DNA of 11,325 nucleotides from Alphaproteobacteria bacterium UBA6347 (GTDB lineage: Bacteria; Pseudomonadota; Alphaproteobacteria; CAAGCB01; CAG-977): assembly GCA_002440235.1 (NCBI GenBank), contig DJRZ01000059.1:1-11325 (forward strand), read 5' to 3'. A model generated the notes under the pieces. The model was not told the origin of the DNA and did not search any database. It saw only the letters and a program-made list of their open reading frames with translations. The position numbers and the translations under genes are program-made. Shown piece by piece: positions 1-5,048 of this stretch (position 1 is its first letter; the number at the start of each line of letters is the position of its first letter).

Positions 1-27
1 TCTTTCTGGGTTGATTTCGATTGAGAA

Positions 28-66
28 GAATCGCAACTGCAAGCCACGAAGTGGCGCGGCAGTCCA
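28..66 (-). repeat. Degenerate hairpin repeat, copy 1 (inverted)
   Basis: Read on the minus strand this begins TGGACTGCCGCG and ends CTTGCAGTTGCGATTC, closely matching the ends of the two plus-strand copies at 123-156 and 178-221. It forms a good hairpin: ACTGC (36-40) pairs with GCAGT (59-63), and GCCAC (43-47) pairs with GTGGC (51-55) around a GAA loop. It looks like a small dispersed intergenic palindrome (REP-like). The family assignment is an inference from three local copies. Confidence 0.55.
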
Positions 67-122
67 TTGACGGTATCGGCGGACTGGGGGCGGTCGGGGC
101 TGAACTGTGCGGCAGGCTCACT

Positions 123-156
123 TGGACCGCCGGCTGACGCCCTTGCGGTTTCGATC
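123..156 (+). repeat. Degenerate hairpin repeat, copy 2
   Basis: It begins TGGACCGCCG and ends CTTGCGGTTTCGATC. The 5' part ACCGC can pair with the 3' part GCGGT. The preceding bases (GGCTCACT, 115-122) match those before copy 3 (GGTTCACT, 170-177), so the repeated unit may start about 8 bp earlier. It lies in a stretch with no supportable gene. Confidence 0.5.
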
Positions 157-177
157 TATTTTGTTGGCGGGTTCACT

Positions 178-221
178 CGGATCGCCGCGTCGATCTAACG
201 TCCTCCTCGCGGTTTCGATTC
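178..221 (+). repeat. Degenerate hairpin repeat, copy 3
   Basis: It begins CGGATCGCCGCG and ends CTCGCGGTTTCGATTC. CCGCG (185-189) pairs with CGCGG (208-212). It lies in the same orientation as copy 2, about 55 bp further on, with a longer loop. It ends just before the gapR-operon terminator. The last bases contain a GANTC site (217-221). Confidence 0.5.
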
Positions 222-233
222 TTTCGCGGCGGC

Positions 234-268
234 AAAAAAGGCGGGGGGAAAAATCCCATCCGCCTTTT
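234..268 (-). terminator. Rho-independent terminator after gapR
   Basis: On the minus strand AAAAGGCGG (268-260) pairs with CCGCCTTTT (244-236), with a further GGGA/TCCC pairing inside and a run of six T at 239-234. It lies about 18 bp past the gapR stop codon and closes the trcR-gapR transcript. The A tract on the other side means it could also work for transcripts from the left. Confidence 0.85.
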
Positions 269-286
269 GCCGAAAGTCGACAGTTC

Positions 287-544
287 TTAATCCAAGCCCA
301 AAGCGCGTTTGTACACGTCCAAAACAAACTCTTCCTCTTGGCGTTCCTGATCGTCCATTTTGCGGATTTTCAGCAGCTGCTTGATCGCTTTGACGTCAAA
401 GTTCGCCGATTTGGCTTCTTCAAAGATTTCTTTGATGTCGTTTTGCAGGGCTTTTTTTTCTTCTTCAATGTGTTCGATGCGTTCGATGTAGGACAGCAGG
501 CGCGCGGCGTCGACGCCGTTCACATCTTTGGTTTCGTCGGTCAT
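287..544 (-). CDS. gapR: GapR-family DNA-binding protein (DUF2312)
   Basis: An 85-residue, charged, all-helical protein of the length usual for GapR. The diagnostic stretch is residues 19-60, with YIERIEHIEEEKKAL, then a segment reading DIKEIFEEAKSANFDVKAIK and KIRKMDDQER. The first part is the long coiled-coil helix used for dimerisation. In Caulobacter, GapR is a nucleoid-associated protein that clamps AT-rich, overtwisted DNA ahead of replication forks and RNA polymerase and stimulates type II topoisomerases. It sits 11 bp downstream of trcR with a good AAGGAG Shine-Dalgarno 7 nt before the ATG, so the two are cotranscribed and probably translationally coupled. A terminator follows directly. 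I see nothing truncated or unusual in it. The family is confident; the detailed function is carried over from Caulobacter. Confidence 0.93.
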   Translation of the reverse strand: MTDETKDVNGVDAARLLSYIERIEHIEEEKKALQNDIKEIFEEAKSANFDVKAIKQLLKIRKMDDQERQEEEFVLDVYKRALGLD

Positions 545-551
545 GGGACGG

Positions 552-557
552 CTCCTT
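552..557 (-). promoter_or_regulatory. gapR Shine-Dalgarno overlapping the trcR stop codon
   Basis: AAGGAG on the minus strand, 7 nt before the gapR ATG. Its first two bases are part of the trcR TAA stop codon (558-556). Ribosomes finishing trcR therefore sit on the gapR ribosome-binding site, which suggests coupled translation. It also fixes the gapR start. Confidence 0.75.
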
Positions 558-1125
558 ATTCTTCGTCGGCGTCTTCAACGTCAAAGGCGACCTGATCGCT
601 CGCCAAACCGCGCGGCGCGGCGGCGACGGCTTTTTCCAGATCGGCTTCGGTGCACAAACCCAGCAAAACGGGGTTGCGCGCTTTGATGTTCGCCATGTTC
701 CAGTGCGTGCGGTTGCGAATCGCGTCGATCGAGTTTTTCGTCGTGCCGATCAGTTTGCGGATTTGCGCGTCCGTCAGGTCGGGACGGTGTTTCAACAGCC
801 ACGCGATCGCGTCGGGCTTGTCCTGACGTTTCGCCATCGGCGTGTAGCGCGCGCCCTTTGTGCGCGGCATCGCGGCGGGCAGGTCGGCGACGGTGCGTTT
901 CAGCGACGCGGTTTCGTCGGCTTCGCAGCGTTTGATTTCCTCCGCCGTCAGCTGACCGTTGGCGATCGGGTTCAACCCCATCATGCCGACGTTGACGTCG
1001 CCGTCGGCGATCGCCTGAATTTCCAAAGCGTGCATACCGCAAAATTCCGCAATCTGGTCAAAAGTCAAAGCGGTGTTTTCGACCAGCCAGACGGCGGTCG
1101 CCTTGGGCATAAGTGGTAAAGACAT
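556..1125 (-). CDS. trcR: Cell cycle transcriptional regulator TrcR (DUF1013)
   Basis: A 189-aa DUF1013 protein. The family hallmark at the N terminus is PLMPKATAVWLVENTAL followed by FDQIAEFCGMHALEIQAIADG (residues 4-42), which has a helix-turn-helix character. A second such segment, DAIAWLLKHRPDLTDAQI with the following GTTKNSIDAIRNRTHWN (about 105-143), is the best conserved part of the family. The acidic tail (FDVEDADEE) is typical. The family is alphaproteobacterial; the Caulobacter member is annotated as a cell-cycle transcriptional regulator, but I know of no detailed mechanism. The start is supported by AAGGGG 7 nt upstream of the ATG. It heads a two-gene unit with gapR and has its own promoter at 1163-1191. 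A DNA-binding role rests on family annotation and helix-turn-helix-like sequence. Confidence 0.9.
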   Translation of the reverse strand: MSLPLMPKATAVWLVENTALTFDQIAEFCGMHALEIQAIADGDVNVGMMGLNPIANGQLTAEEIKRCEADETASLKRTVADLPAAMPRTKGARYTPMAKRQDKPDAIAWLLKHRPDLTDAQIRKLIGTTKNSIDAIRNRTHWNMANIKARNPVLLGLCTEADLEKAVAAAPRGLASDQVAFDVEDADEE

Positions 1126-1132
1126 GGATATT

Positions 1133-1138
1133 CCCCTT
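1133..1138 (-). promoter_or_regulatory. trcR Shine-Dalgarno
   Basis: AAGGGG on the minus strand, 7 nt from the ATG at 1125. It supports this start over the in-frame Met at codon 6. Confidence 0.6.
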
Positions 1139-1150
1139 AAATAGTGAATT

Positions 1151-1178
1151 ACGTTTAACGGCAGAATAGCTTAAACGT
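1151..1178. promoter_or_regulatory. Perfect 8-bp inverted repeat over the trcR -10 region (candidate operator)
   Basis: ACGTTTAA (1151-1158) and TTAAACGT (1171-1178) are perfect inverted copies separated by 12 bp. The predicted -10 box (1168-1163) lies in the spacer and the start point would fall in or beside the downstream arm. This is typical operator geometry for a repressor dimer. The binding protein is unknown; TrcR itself is a candidate for autoregulation (inference). Confidence 0.5.
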
Positions 1179-1191
1179 CCCGTCAGGTCAA
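1163..1191 (-). promoter_or_regulatory. Predicted sigma-70-type promoter for trcR-gapR
   Basis: On the minus strand: -35 TTGACC (1191-1186), a 17-bp spacer, and -10 TATTCT (1168-1163). The bases before the -10 read GC, giving GCTATTC, which also resembles the Caulobacter housekeeping -10 (GCTA...). It lies in the 86-bp gap between the unknown gene at 1212 and trcR, so trcR-gapR can be expressed separately from the bactofilin operon. No terminator is visible in that gap, so read-through is also possible. Confidence 0.6.
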
Positions 1192-1211
1192 AGCGATATT
1201 TGTCCCGCCGT

Positions 1212-1589
1212 TTAAAATTCTTTGACGGGCGTCCATTTTTCGCCGACCGCGCCGGCGTTCGCGCCGTCAAAGACTTTGCCCGCCGCGTCCGTTCCCGCGC
1301 ACCGGCGGATCGTCGGCAGAAAAGCGACGGCAAGGCGGCGGTTGCGTTCGTTCAAAACGGAAAAGTCCGCTCCTTGATACAAATAGACGTCGCCGTCCAG
1401 AACATAGCCGCGCGGATTGTTTTCAATCACCGCGCGCGCCCCGTCGGCGTCAAAGCCCGACGCCGTCAGCAGGTCGAAATGCGATCCGGAAAAACCGTCC
1501 GCGGCGATCAAAACGCCGCCGCCCAAAATGACGAACGCTTTGCGGCGGCGGTGAAATTCCGTTTCGGCTTTATTTCGATTTGCGGGCAT
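1212..1589 (-). CDS. Unrecognised 125-aa protein, third gene of the bactofilin operon
   Basis: I do not recognise the family. The protein is soluble-looking: a basic N terminus (HRRRKAF, 13-19), a short hydrophobic strand-like stretch (FVILGGGVLIAA, 19-30), a GFSGSHFDLL motif (32-41), and a striking aromatic-glycine segment PRGYVLDGDVYLYQGADFSV (59-78). It ends in KWTPVKEF. No signal peptide or clear membrane helix is present. The ATG lies inside the end of the bactofilin gene (20-bp overlap) and has no obvious Shine-Dalgarno, which suggests translation by reinitiation from bactofilin. No in-frame start lies further upstream. Position argues for a role with the bactofilin/peptidase pair, but this is context only. 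Base composition matches its neighbours, so it is a real, native gene rather than a shadow frame. Confidence 0.7.
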   Translation of the reverse strand: MPANRNKAETEFHRRRKAFVILGGGVLIAADGFSGSHFDLLTASGFDADGARAVIENNPRGYVLDGDVYLYQGADFSVLNERNRRLAVAFLPTIRRCAGTDAAGKVFDGANAGAVGEKWTPVKEF

Positions 1590-2001
1590 CGGTCAGCATC
1601 AGATCCGCGGGCGCCTGTTCGGCGGGAATGGGATCGCTCATGTGGCGGCAATGCCCTTCCAGATAAGCCCCGGGTTCGATTTCCAGCCGTTCGTGCGTGA
1701 TGTCGCCGGTGATTTTAGACTGGGACGCCAGAAACACGGATTTGGCGCACAGATGCCCCGTGATGCAGCCGTGGACTTTGGCGACGTCCGCCTGAATTTC
1801 GCCGTTGATTTGCGCGTTGACGCCGACGATCAGCTTGCGGCAGCGAATGTCGCCCTGAATTTTGCCGTCGATGTGCAGTTCGCCTTCGCATACCAGATCG
1901 CCCGTGATCGACAGATCCGAGCTGATGACGGACGGGGAGGAGGGTCTTCTGTCGTTGTCGGACAGTTTGGTTTCGATGTTGCTTTTAACTCTTGAAAACA
2001 T
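1570..2001 (-). CDS. Bactofilin (cytoskeletal scaffold protein)
   Basis: A 143-aa bactofilin (Pfam bactofilin, formerly DUF583). A short polar N-terminal tail (1-24) leads into the right-handed beta-helix core (about 25-118). The core shows the regular turns of the family: SDLSITGDLVCEGELHIDGK, GDIRCRKLIVGVNAQINGEI, then ADVAKVHGCITGHL and KITGDITHERLEIEPGAYLEG. A Pro/Ala-rich tail ends the protein. Bactofilins polymerise without nucleotide into membrane-associated filaments that position cell-wall enzymes, stalks or chromosome machinery. The start overlaps the upstream M23 peptidase gene by 17 bp; AAGG lies 9 nt before the ATG. The pairing with an M23 peptidase matches bactofilin-hydrolase pairs such as Helicobacter CcmA-Csd1 and Hyphomonas BacA-LmdC. 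This suggests a cell-shape role. Confidence 0.93.
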   Translation of the reverse strand: MFSRVKSNIETKLSDNDRRPSSPSVISSDLSITGDLVCEGELHIDGKIQGDIRCRKLIVGVNAQINGEIQADVAKVHGCITGHLCAKSVFLASQSKITGDITHERLEIEPGAYLEGHCRHMSDPIPAEQAPADLMLTDARKSK

Positions 2002-3295
2002 TTTTTTTCGCCTTGATGAATTTCATGGGGTCGACCGCCTGTCCTCGGACGCGGATTTCGTAATGCAGGTGGGGACCCGTGCTTCGTCCCGAATTGCCGA
2101 CCGTGCCGATTTTGTCACCGGCGCGAACGGTGTCACCTTGCGTGACCAAGATTTTATCCAAATGGGCGTAACGGGTTCTGAAACCCATGCCGTGGTCGAT
2201 TTCGACCATGTTGCCGTACCAGCCCCAACGCCCCGCGCGCACGATTTTCCCCGGCGCCGTGGTGCGGACGGGTTCGCCCATCATGCCGCTCAGATCGACA
2301 GCTTCATGGTGGGCGGGCGCGCCCTGGAACGGATCGCCGCGCGACCCGAACGGCGACGTGACGCGAATGCGCTCTATCGGCTTTCCGATCGGCAGCGTGT
2401 TTCGCAGCGTCGTCAAGTCGTACCAGCGGTCCAGCCGGCTGTTCAGACTGACCAGAGAAACGTTCAGGCGGTGCTGCGGTTTCGCCGCGGGCGCGGGAAT
2501 GAACGGTCCGCCGATGCCGACGTTTTCCTTGTCGCGGCGAATGCGGTTCAGCAGGCTTTCCATGCCCAGCCCCGTCGCCGCCAAAGACTGTTTGATGCCG
2601 TCCAGATCGTTTTCGATCAGGTCGATGTTGCCGCCCGCCAGCGACGCCATTTTGCGGAACACCAGAAACTGCGTTTCCTGCATGTCCGAAATCTGCTTTT
2701 CCAGCGACCGGACTTTGCGCCGCAGAGTGTTCGCCTGCGCTTCGGCGACGTCGCGCTGCAAAGCGACCTTGTGATAGGACAGGGCGCCGCGGACCACGTC
2801 GTCTTCGCCGTCCGTCAGACGGTCCAGCCGTTCGCGCACCAGCGCCGTTTCGTTTTTCAGCCGTTCGGCGTTTTCAGCCAAAATCCGCGCGTCGCGGCTT
2901 TGCGGCGCGGTTTTCCCGGCGTCGCGTCCGTCCGCCTTGCGCACGATTCCCGTTTCGTCGCCGTCCAAAGCGCGGCGCAGATCGTCGACGGCGGACTGGT
3001 TGTCGTTGACGGCGGCGGCGACCTTGTCCAAATGTTCGGCGAAAGCGGAAATTTCACCACGCAGGCGGGCGTATTCGGCGCGCGCGCGCTTCAATTCGGC
3101 GCGGTTTTCGGAAAAGGCGGCGTCGTGATACAAAAAATATCCCGTCGAAAACGCGCCCCAAGCCGCCGCCGCGCCCAGCAAAACGGACAAAGCGATCTGG
3201 CGTTTGGGCGTCAAAGCGCAGAAAAAGACGCCGTCGGTATCCCGAACGAACAAATCGCGGGGTTTGAAAAACCGTTTCAGCCAGCCTTTTTTCAT
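1985..3295 (-). CDS. Membrane-anchored M23 (LytM-type) peptidoglycan endopeptidase
   Basis: A 436-aa protein from the ATG at 3295. A basic cytoplasmic tail (1-32, including RDLFVRDTDGVFF) precedes one transmembrane helix (about 33-56). Next is a long periplasmic coiled coil (about 60-255), a linker, and a C-terminal M23 domain (about 310-430). The metal and catalytic residues are all present: H330 and D334 in HEAVD, H378 in YAHLD, and H409/H411 in GPHLHYE. It is therefore predicted to be an active zinc endopeptidase cutting peptide cross-links. The layout (short tail, TM, coiled coil, M23) and the adjacent bactofilin resemble LmdC, whose cytoplasmic tail contacts BacA; the tail here could do the same (inference). 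An upstream in-frame TTG at 3322 would add nine residues, but the ATG follows GGAGGA directly and is preferred. Confidence 0.9.
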   Translation of the reverse strand: MKKGWLKRFFKPRDLFVRDTDGVFFCALTPKRQIALSVLLGAAAAWGAFSTGYFLYHDAAFSENRAELKRARAEYARLRGEISAFAEHLDKVAAAVNDNQSAVDDLRRALDGDETGIVRKADGRDAGKTAPQSRDARILAENAERLKNETALVRERLDRLTDGEDDVVRGALSYHKVALQRDVAEAQANTLRRKVRSLEKQISDMQETQFLVFRKMASLAGGNIDLIENDLDGIKQSLAATGLGMESLLNRIRRDKENVGIGGPFIPAPAAKPQHRLNVSLVSLNSRLDRWYDLTTLRNTLPIGKPIERIRVTSPFGSRGDPFQGAPAHHEAVDLSGMMGEPVRTTAPGKIVRAGRWGWYGNMVEIDHGMGFRTRYAHLDKILVTQGDTVRAGDKIGTVGNSGRSTGPHLHYEIRVRGQAVDPMKFIKAKKNVFKS

Positions 3296-3297
3296 GT

Positions 3298-3303
3298 TCC
3301 TCC
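3298..3303 (-). promoter_or_regulatory. Shine-Dalgarno of the M23 peptidase
   Basis: GGAGGA on the minus strand, with only about 3 nt between the GGAGG core and the ATG at 3295. The core is strong but the spacing is short. It lies inside the reading frame if the TTG at 3322 were used, which argues for the ATG as the true start. Confidence 0.6.
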
Positions 3304-3304
3304 G

Positions 3305-3325
3305 TTTTCGGGGCGTCCCCAAAAA
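3305..3325 (-). promoter_or_regulatory. Leader hairpin in front of the M23 Shine-Dalgarno
   Basis: In the minus-strand transcript UUUUUGGGG (3325-3317) pairs with CCCCGAAAA (3313-3305) around an ACG loop. This gives nine pairs including one U-G wobble. It ends one base before the CGGAGG ribosome site, so it could affect initiation or mRNA stability. There is no U-run, so it is not a terminator. Confidence 0.45.
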
Positions 3326-3347
3326 TATATGGCTTTTTTAACAACAT

Positions 3348-3375
3348 ACTATAAGATACAGGCGTTTCGAAACAA
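3348..3375 (-). promoter_or_regulatory. Predicted promoter of the M23-bactofilin operon
   Basis: On the minus strand: -10 TATAGT (3353-3348, five of six consensus bases) with TTGTTT (3375-3370) 16 bp upstream. The start point would be near 3341, giving a leader of about 45 nt that contains the 3305-3325 hairpin. A perfect 10-bp palindrome, GTTTCGAAAC (3364-3373), covers the -35 box. The spacer also serves pgpA on the other strand; for that I see TATAAG (3350-3355) but no convincing -35. Confidence 0.45.
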
Positions 3376-3404
3376 TTTTTTAACTCTAAAAGGAAAAAAC
3401 AACC

Positions 3405-3902
3405 ATGACGGTTAAAACAAAAGCGGCTTTCGTTTTGGGAACGTGGTTCGGATCGGGCAAAGCCCCCGCCGCGCCGGGGACGTTCGGATCTTTGGCGGCG
3501 TTGCCGTTCGGCTGGGCGATTCTGCATTTCGGCGGCGCGTGCTGGCTGGCGGCGGCGGCGGTCGCGGTCTGTTTCATCGGCGTGTGGAGCGCCGGCGTCG
3601 TCATGCGCGAAACGAACACCGAAGATCCCGGCATGATCGTGATCGACGAAGTCGTCGGGCAATGGCTGGCTTTGCTGTGCGTTCCGGCGGACTGGATCGG
3701 CTATCTGCTGGCGTTCGCCCTGTTCCGCGTGTTCGATATTTCCAAACCGTGGCCCGCCTGCTGGGCGGATTCGAAACTGCACAACGCGACGGGCGTCATG
3801 CTGGACGACGTGTTCGCCGGATTGTACGCGCTGTTGTGCGCCGCGCTGTTGACGCATTATGTCATGCCCGACGGCGGCTGGTTGAATCTGTTCGCGAAAT
3901 AA
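3405..3902 (+). CDS. pgpA: Phosphatidylglycerophosphatase A
   Basis: A 165-aa integral membrane protein that removes the phosphate from phosphatidylglycerophosphate to give phosphatidylglycerol, the last step of that pathway. Family motifs are in order: WFGSGKAPAAPGTFGSL (14-30), the acidic DEVVGQW (81-87), FRVFDISKPWP (107-117), and GVMLDDVFAG (130-139). The hydrophobic stretches at about 34-63, 86-108 and 135-152 fit the several membrane segments of PgpA, and the length is normal. The ATG is preceded by AAAAGGA about 10 nt upstream, within an AT-rich spacer divergent from the M23 gene. It converges on rpoH and ends 5 bp before a strong terminator, so it is monocistronic. Confidence 0.95.
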   Translation: MTVKTKAAFVLGTWFGSGKAPAAPGTFGSLAALPFGWAILHFGGACWLAAAAVAVCFIGVWSAGVVMRETNTEDPGMIVIDEVVGQWLALLCVPADWIGYLLAFALFRVFDISKPWPACWADSKLHNATGVMLDDVFAGLYALLCAALLTHYVMPDGGWLNLFAK

Positions 3903-3907
3903 GACGG

Positions 3908-3941
3908 AAAAGAGGGGCGACCGGACGGCGTCCCTCTTTTT
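3908..3941 (+). terminator. Bidirectional Rho-independent terminator between pgpA and rpoH
   Basis: AAAAGAGGG (3908-3916) pairs perfectly with CCCTCTTTT (3932-3940), a 9-bp stem with a 15-nt loop followed by another T. Because the stem has A at its 5' base and T at its 3' base, it reads as a terminator in both directions. It serves pgpA from the left and rpoH (stop at 3966) from the right. Confidence 0.88.
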
Positions 3942-3965
3942 GTTTAAAAAAAAGGAAAGGGCGTT

Positions 3966-4865
3966 TCAGTTCGGCGCGGCGAAGGGTTTGACGTTCGCGC
4001 TTTGAACGAACTGCGTCAGCTTTTCGACGGCGCGGTTTTCGATTTGGCGCACGCGTTCACGGGAAATGCCCAGACGTTCGCCCAATTCGTCCAGCGTTTC
4101 CGGATTTTCGGACAGCCGTCTGGCTCGGACGACGATCTTTTCCCGATCGTTCAGGGCGTTCATCGCCTGCGTCAACAGCGCGCGGCGCAGAGTCGCCTCT
4201 TGGTTTTCGGCGATTTCGTTTTCAATGTTGCCGTCGGCGGTCAGAAAATCCTGACGTTCGGCGTACCCGTCGTCGTAGACGGGCGTGTTCAGCGACACGT
4301 CGCCGTTCAGCCGCATGTCCATTTCGGTCACGTCCGATTCGGAAACGTGCAGGTTTTTGGAAATTTCCCTCACGCTGTCGGAATCCAGCGCCGAATCGCC
4401 GTACAGCCCCAGTTTAGCCTTGATTTTGCGCAGATTGTAGAACAGGCGTTTCTGCGCCGCGATCGTGCCGATGCGCACCAAAGACCACGATTTCAGGATA
4501 AATTCGTTGATCGCCGCCTTGATCCACCACACGGCGTAGGTCGACAGGCGGTTTCCCTTGTCGGGGACGAAACGTTTGACCGCCTGCATCAGCCCGATGT
4601 TGGCTTCGGAAATCAAATCTTCCAAAGGCAGACCGTAGTAGCGGTAGGAAAACGCGACCTTCGCCGCCAGACGCAAATGGGCGGAAATCAGTTTTTTCGC
4701 CGCGGACAGATCGCCGTGATCGCGAAACCGGTTCGCCAGCATGTATTCCTCTTCCGCGGACAGAACGGGAATGCGGCGGATCGCCGCCAGATAGGAGTGC
4801 AGTCCGTTTTGAACGGCGGGCAGTAAAGCCATCGTGTTGGTCGTCAAATTTGTCATTTTCGTCAT
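3966..4865 (-). CDS. rpoH: RNA polymerase heat-shock sigma factor RpoH (sigma-32)
   Basis: A 299-aa sigma-70-family protein of group 3 heat-shock type. Region 1.2/2 runs from LHSYLAAIRRIPVLSAEEE through LRLAAKVAFSYRYYGLPLEDLISEANIG to the -10-recognition part RLSTYAVWWIKAAINEFILKSW (about 22-127). The diagnostic RpoH box is QKRLFYNLR (139-147). Region 4 carries the helix-turn-helix TLDELGERLGISRERVRQIENRAVEKL (257-283). It directs RNA polymerase to chaperone and protease promoters. The first ATG (4865) has AGGA only one base away; the ATG at 4856 (AGGA 10 nt upstream) or Met12, which aligns better with typical alphaproteobacterial RpoH N termini, may be the real start. It is transcribed alone from an AT-rich leader. 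Confidence 0.95.
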   Translation of the reverse strand: MTKMTNLTTNTMALLPAVQNGLHSYLAAIRRIPVLSAEEEYMLANRFRDHGDLSAAKKLISAHLRLAAKVAFSYRYYGLPLEDLISEANIGLMQAVKRFVPDKGNRLSTYAVWWIKAAINEFILKSWSLVRIGTIAAQKRLFYNLRKIKAKLGLYGDSALDSDSVREISKNLHVSESDVTEMDMRLNGDVSLNTPVYDDGYAERQDFLTADGNIENEIAENQEATLRRALLTQAMNALNDREKIVVRARRLSENPETLDELGERLGISRERVRQIENRAVEKLTQFVQSANVKPFAAPN

Positions 4866-4914
4866 ATCCTTTCATAAGCAACATGACATTGCCTGCGGAA
4901 AACCCTGAACAGGC
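4861..4914 (-). promoter_or_regulatory. rpoH leader with possible start-site hairpins
   Basis: The minus-strand leader has GCCUG pairing with CAGGC (4914-4910 with 4895-4891). Nearer the gene, GUCAU (4887-4883) can pair with AUGAC (4865-4861), which contains the first start codon, leaving the AAAGGA ribosome site in a small AU-rich hairpin. The same upstream bases can alternatively pair with the second start (AUGACA, 4856-4851). Weak pairing over a rpoH start recalls the E. coli rpoH thermosensor, but the stems are short and may be chance. Confidence 0.3.
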
Positions 4915-4931
4915 GTTTCCCGCAAATTCAA

Positions 4932-4960
4932 ATAATATAAAATTATCCTTTGAAATGCAA
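4932..4960 (-). promoter_or_regulatory. Predicted rpoH promoter
   Basis: On the minus strand: TTGCAT (4960-4955), a 17-bp spacer and TATTAT (4937-4932, five of six consensus bases), within the most AT-rich stretch of the spacer. The leader would be about 60 nt. The -35 is weak and I see no clear sigma-32-type promoter. Confidence 0.45.
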
Positions 4961-4999
4961 TAGGCAAATTTGTTATTTAAAGCGATTCTAAACTTTTTT

Positions 5000-5038
5000 A
5001 AAACCGCTTTCCCTCTCGGCGGGTTAGGGGGAAGGCGG
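5000..5038 (-). terminator. Probable terminator of the giant coiled-coil gene
   Basis: On the minus strand CCGCCTTCCC (5038-5029) pairs with GGGAAAGCGG (5013-5004), with one mismatch and a 15-nt loop. It is followed by TTTT (5003-5000). It lies 10 bp past the stop codon at 5049. The short T tract makes it moderate. It separates this gene from the rpoH promoter. Confidence 0.6.
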
Positions 5039-5048
5039 CGTGAAAAGG

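Noticed and set aside
1..24. Possible C-terminal end of a gene entering from the left (frame 1 reads SFWVDFD then stop)
   Set aside because: Seven codons are too few to support a gene, although a stop just before the first hairpin repeat would fit.
1..233. tRNA or CRISPR array in the left intergenic region
   Set aside because: No cloverleaf or acceptor/T-loop sequence is visible, and the repeats vary in length, orientation and spacing, unlike a CRISPR.
107..595. 162-aa plus-strand open frame
   Set aside because: It runs through the repeats, the terminator and antisense to gapR, and has a Phe-rich shadow composition.
1137..1174. CtrA binding site upstream of trcR
   Set aside because: TTAA half-sites are present, but no pair has the required 7-bp spacing.
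3296..3322. TTG start at 3322 for the M23 peptidase
   Set aside because: The added residues are encoded by a leader hairpin and the GGAGGA ribosome site; the ATG at 3295 is better placed.
1862..3415. 517-aa open frame on the plus strand
   Set aside because: It is antisense to the M23 peptidase, which has a full catalytic motif set. The translation shows only Arg/Phe/Ala-rich shadow composition.
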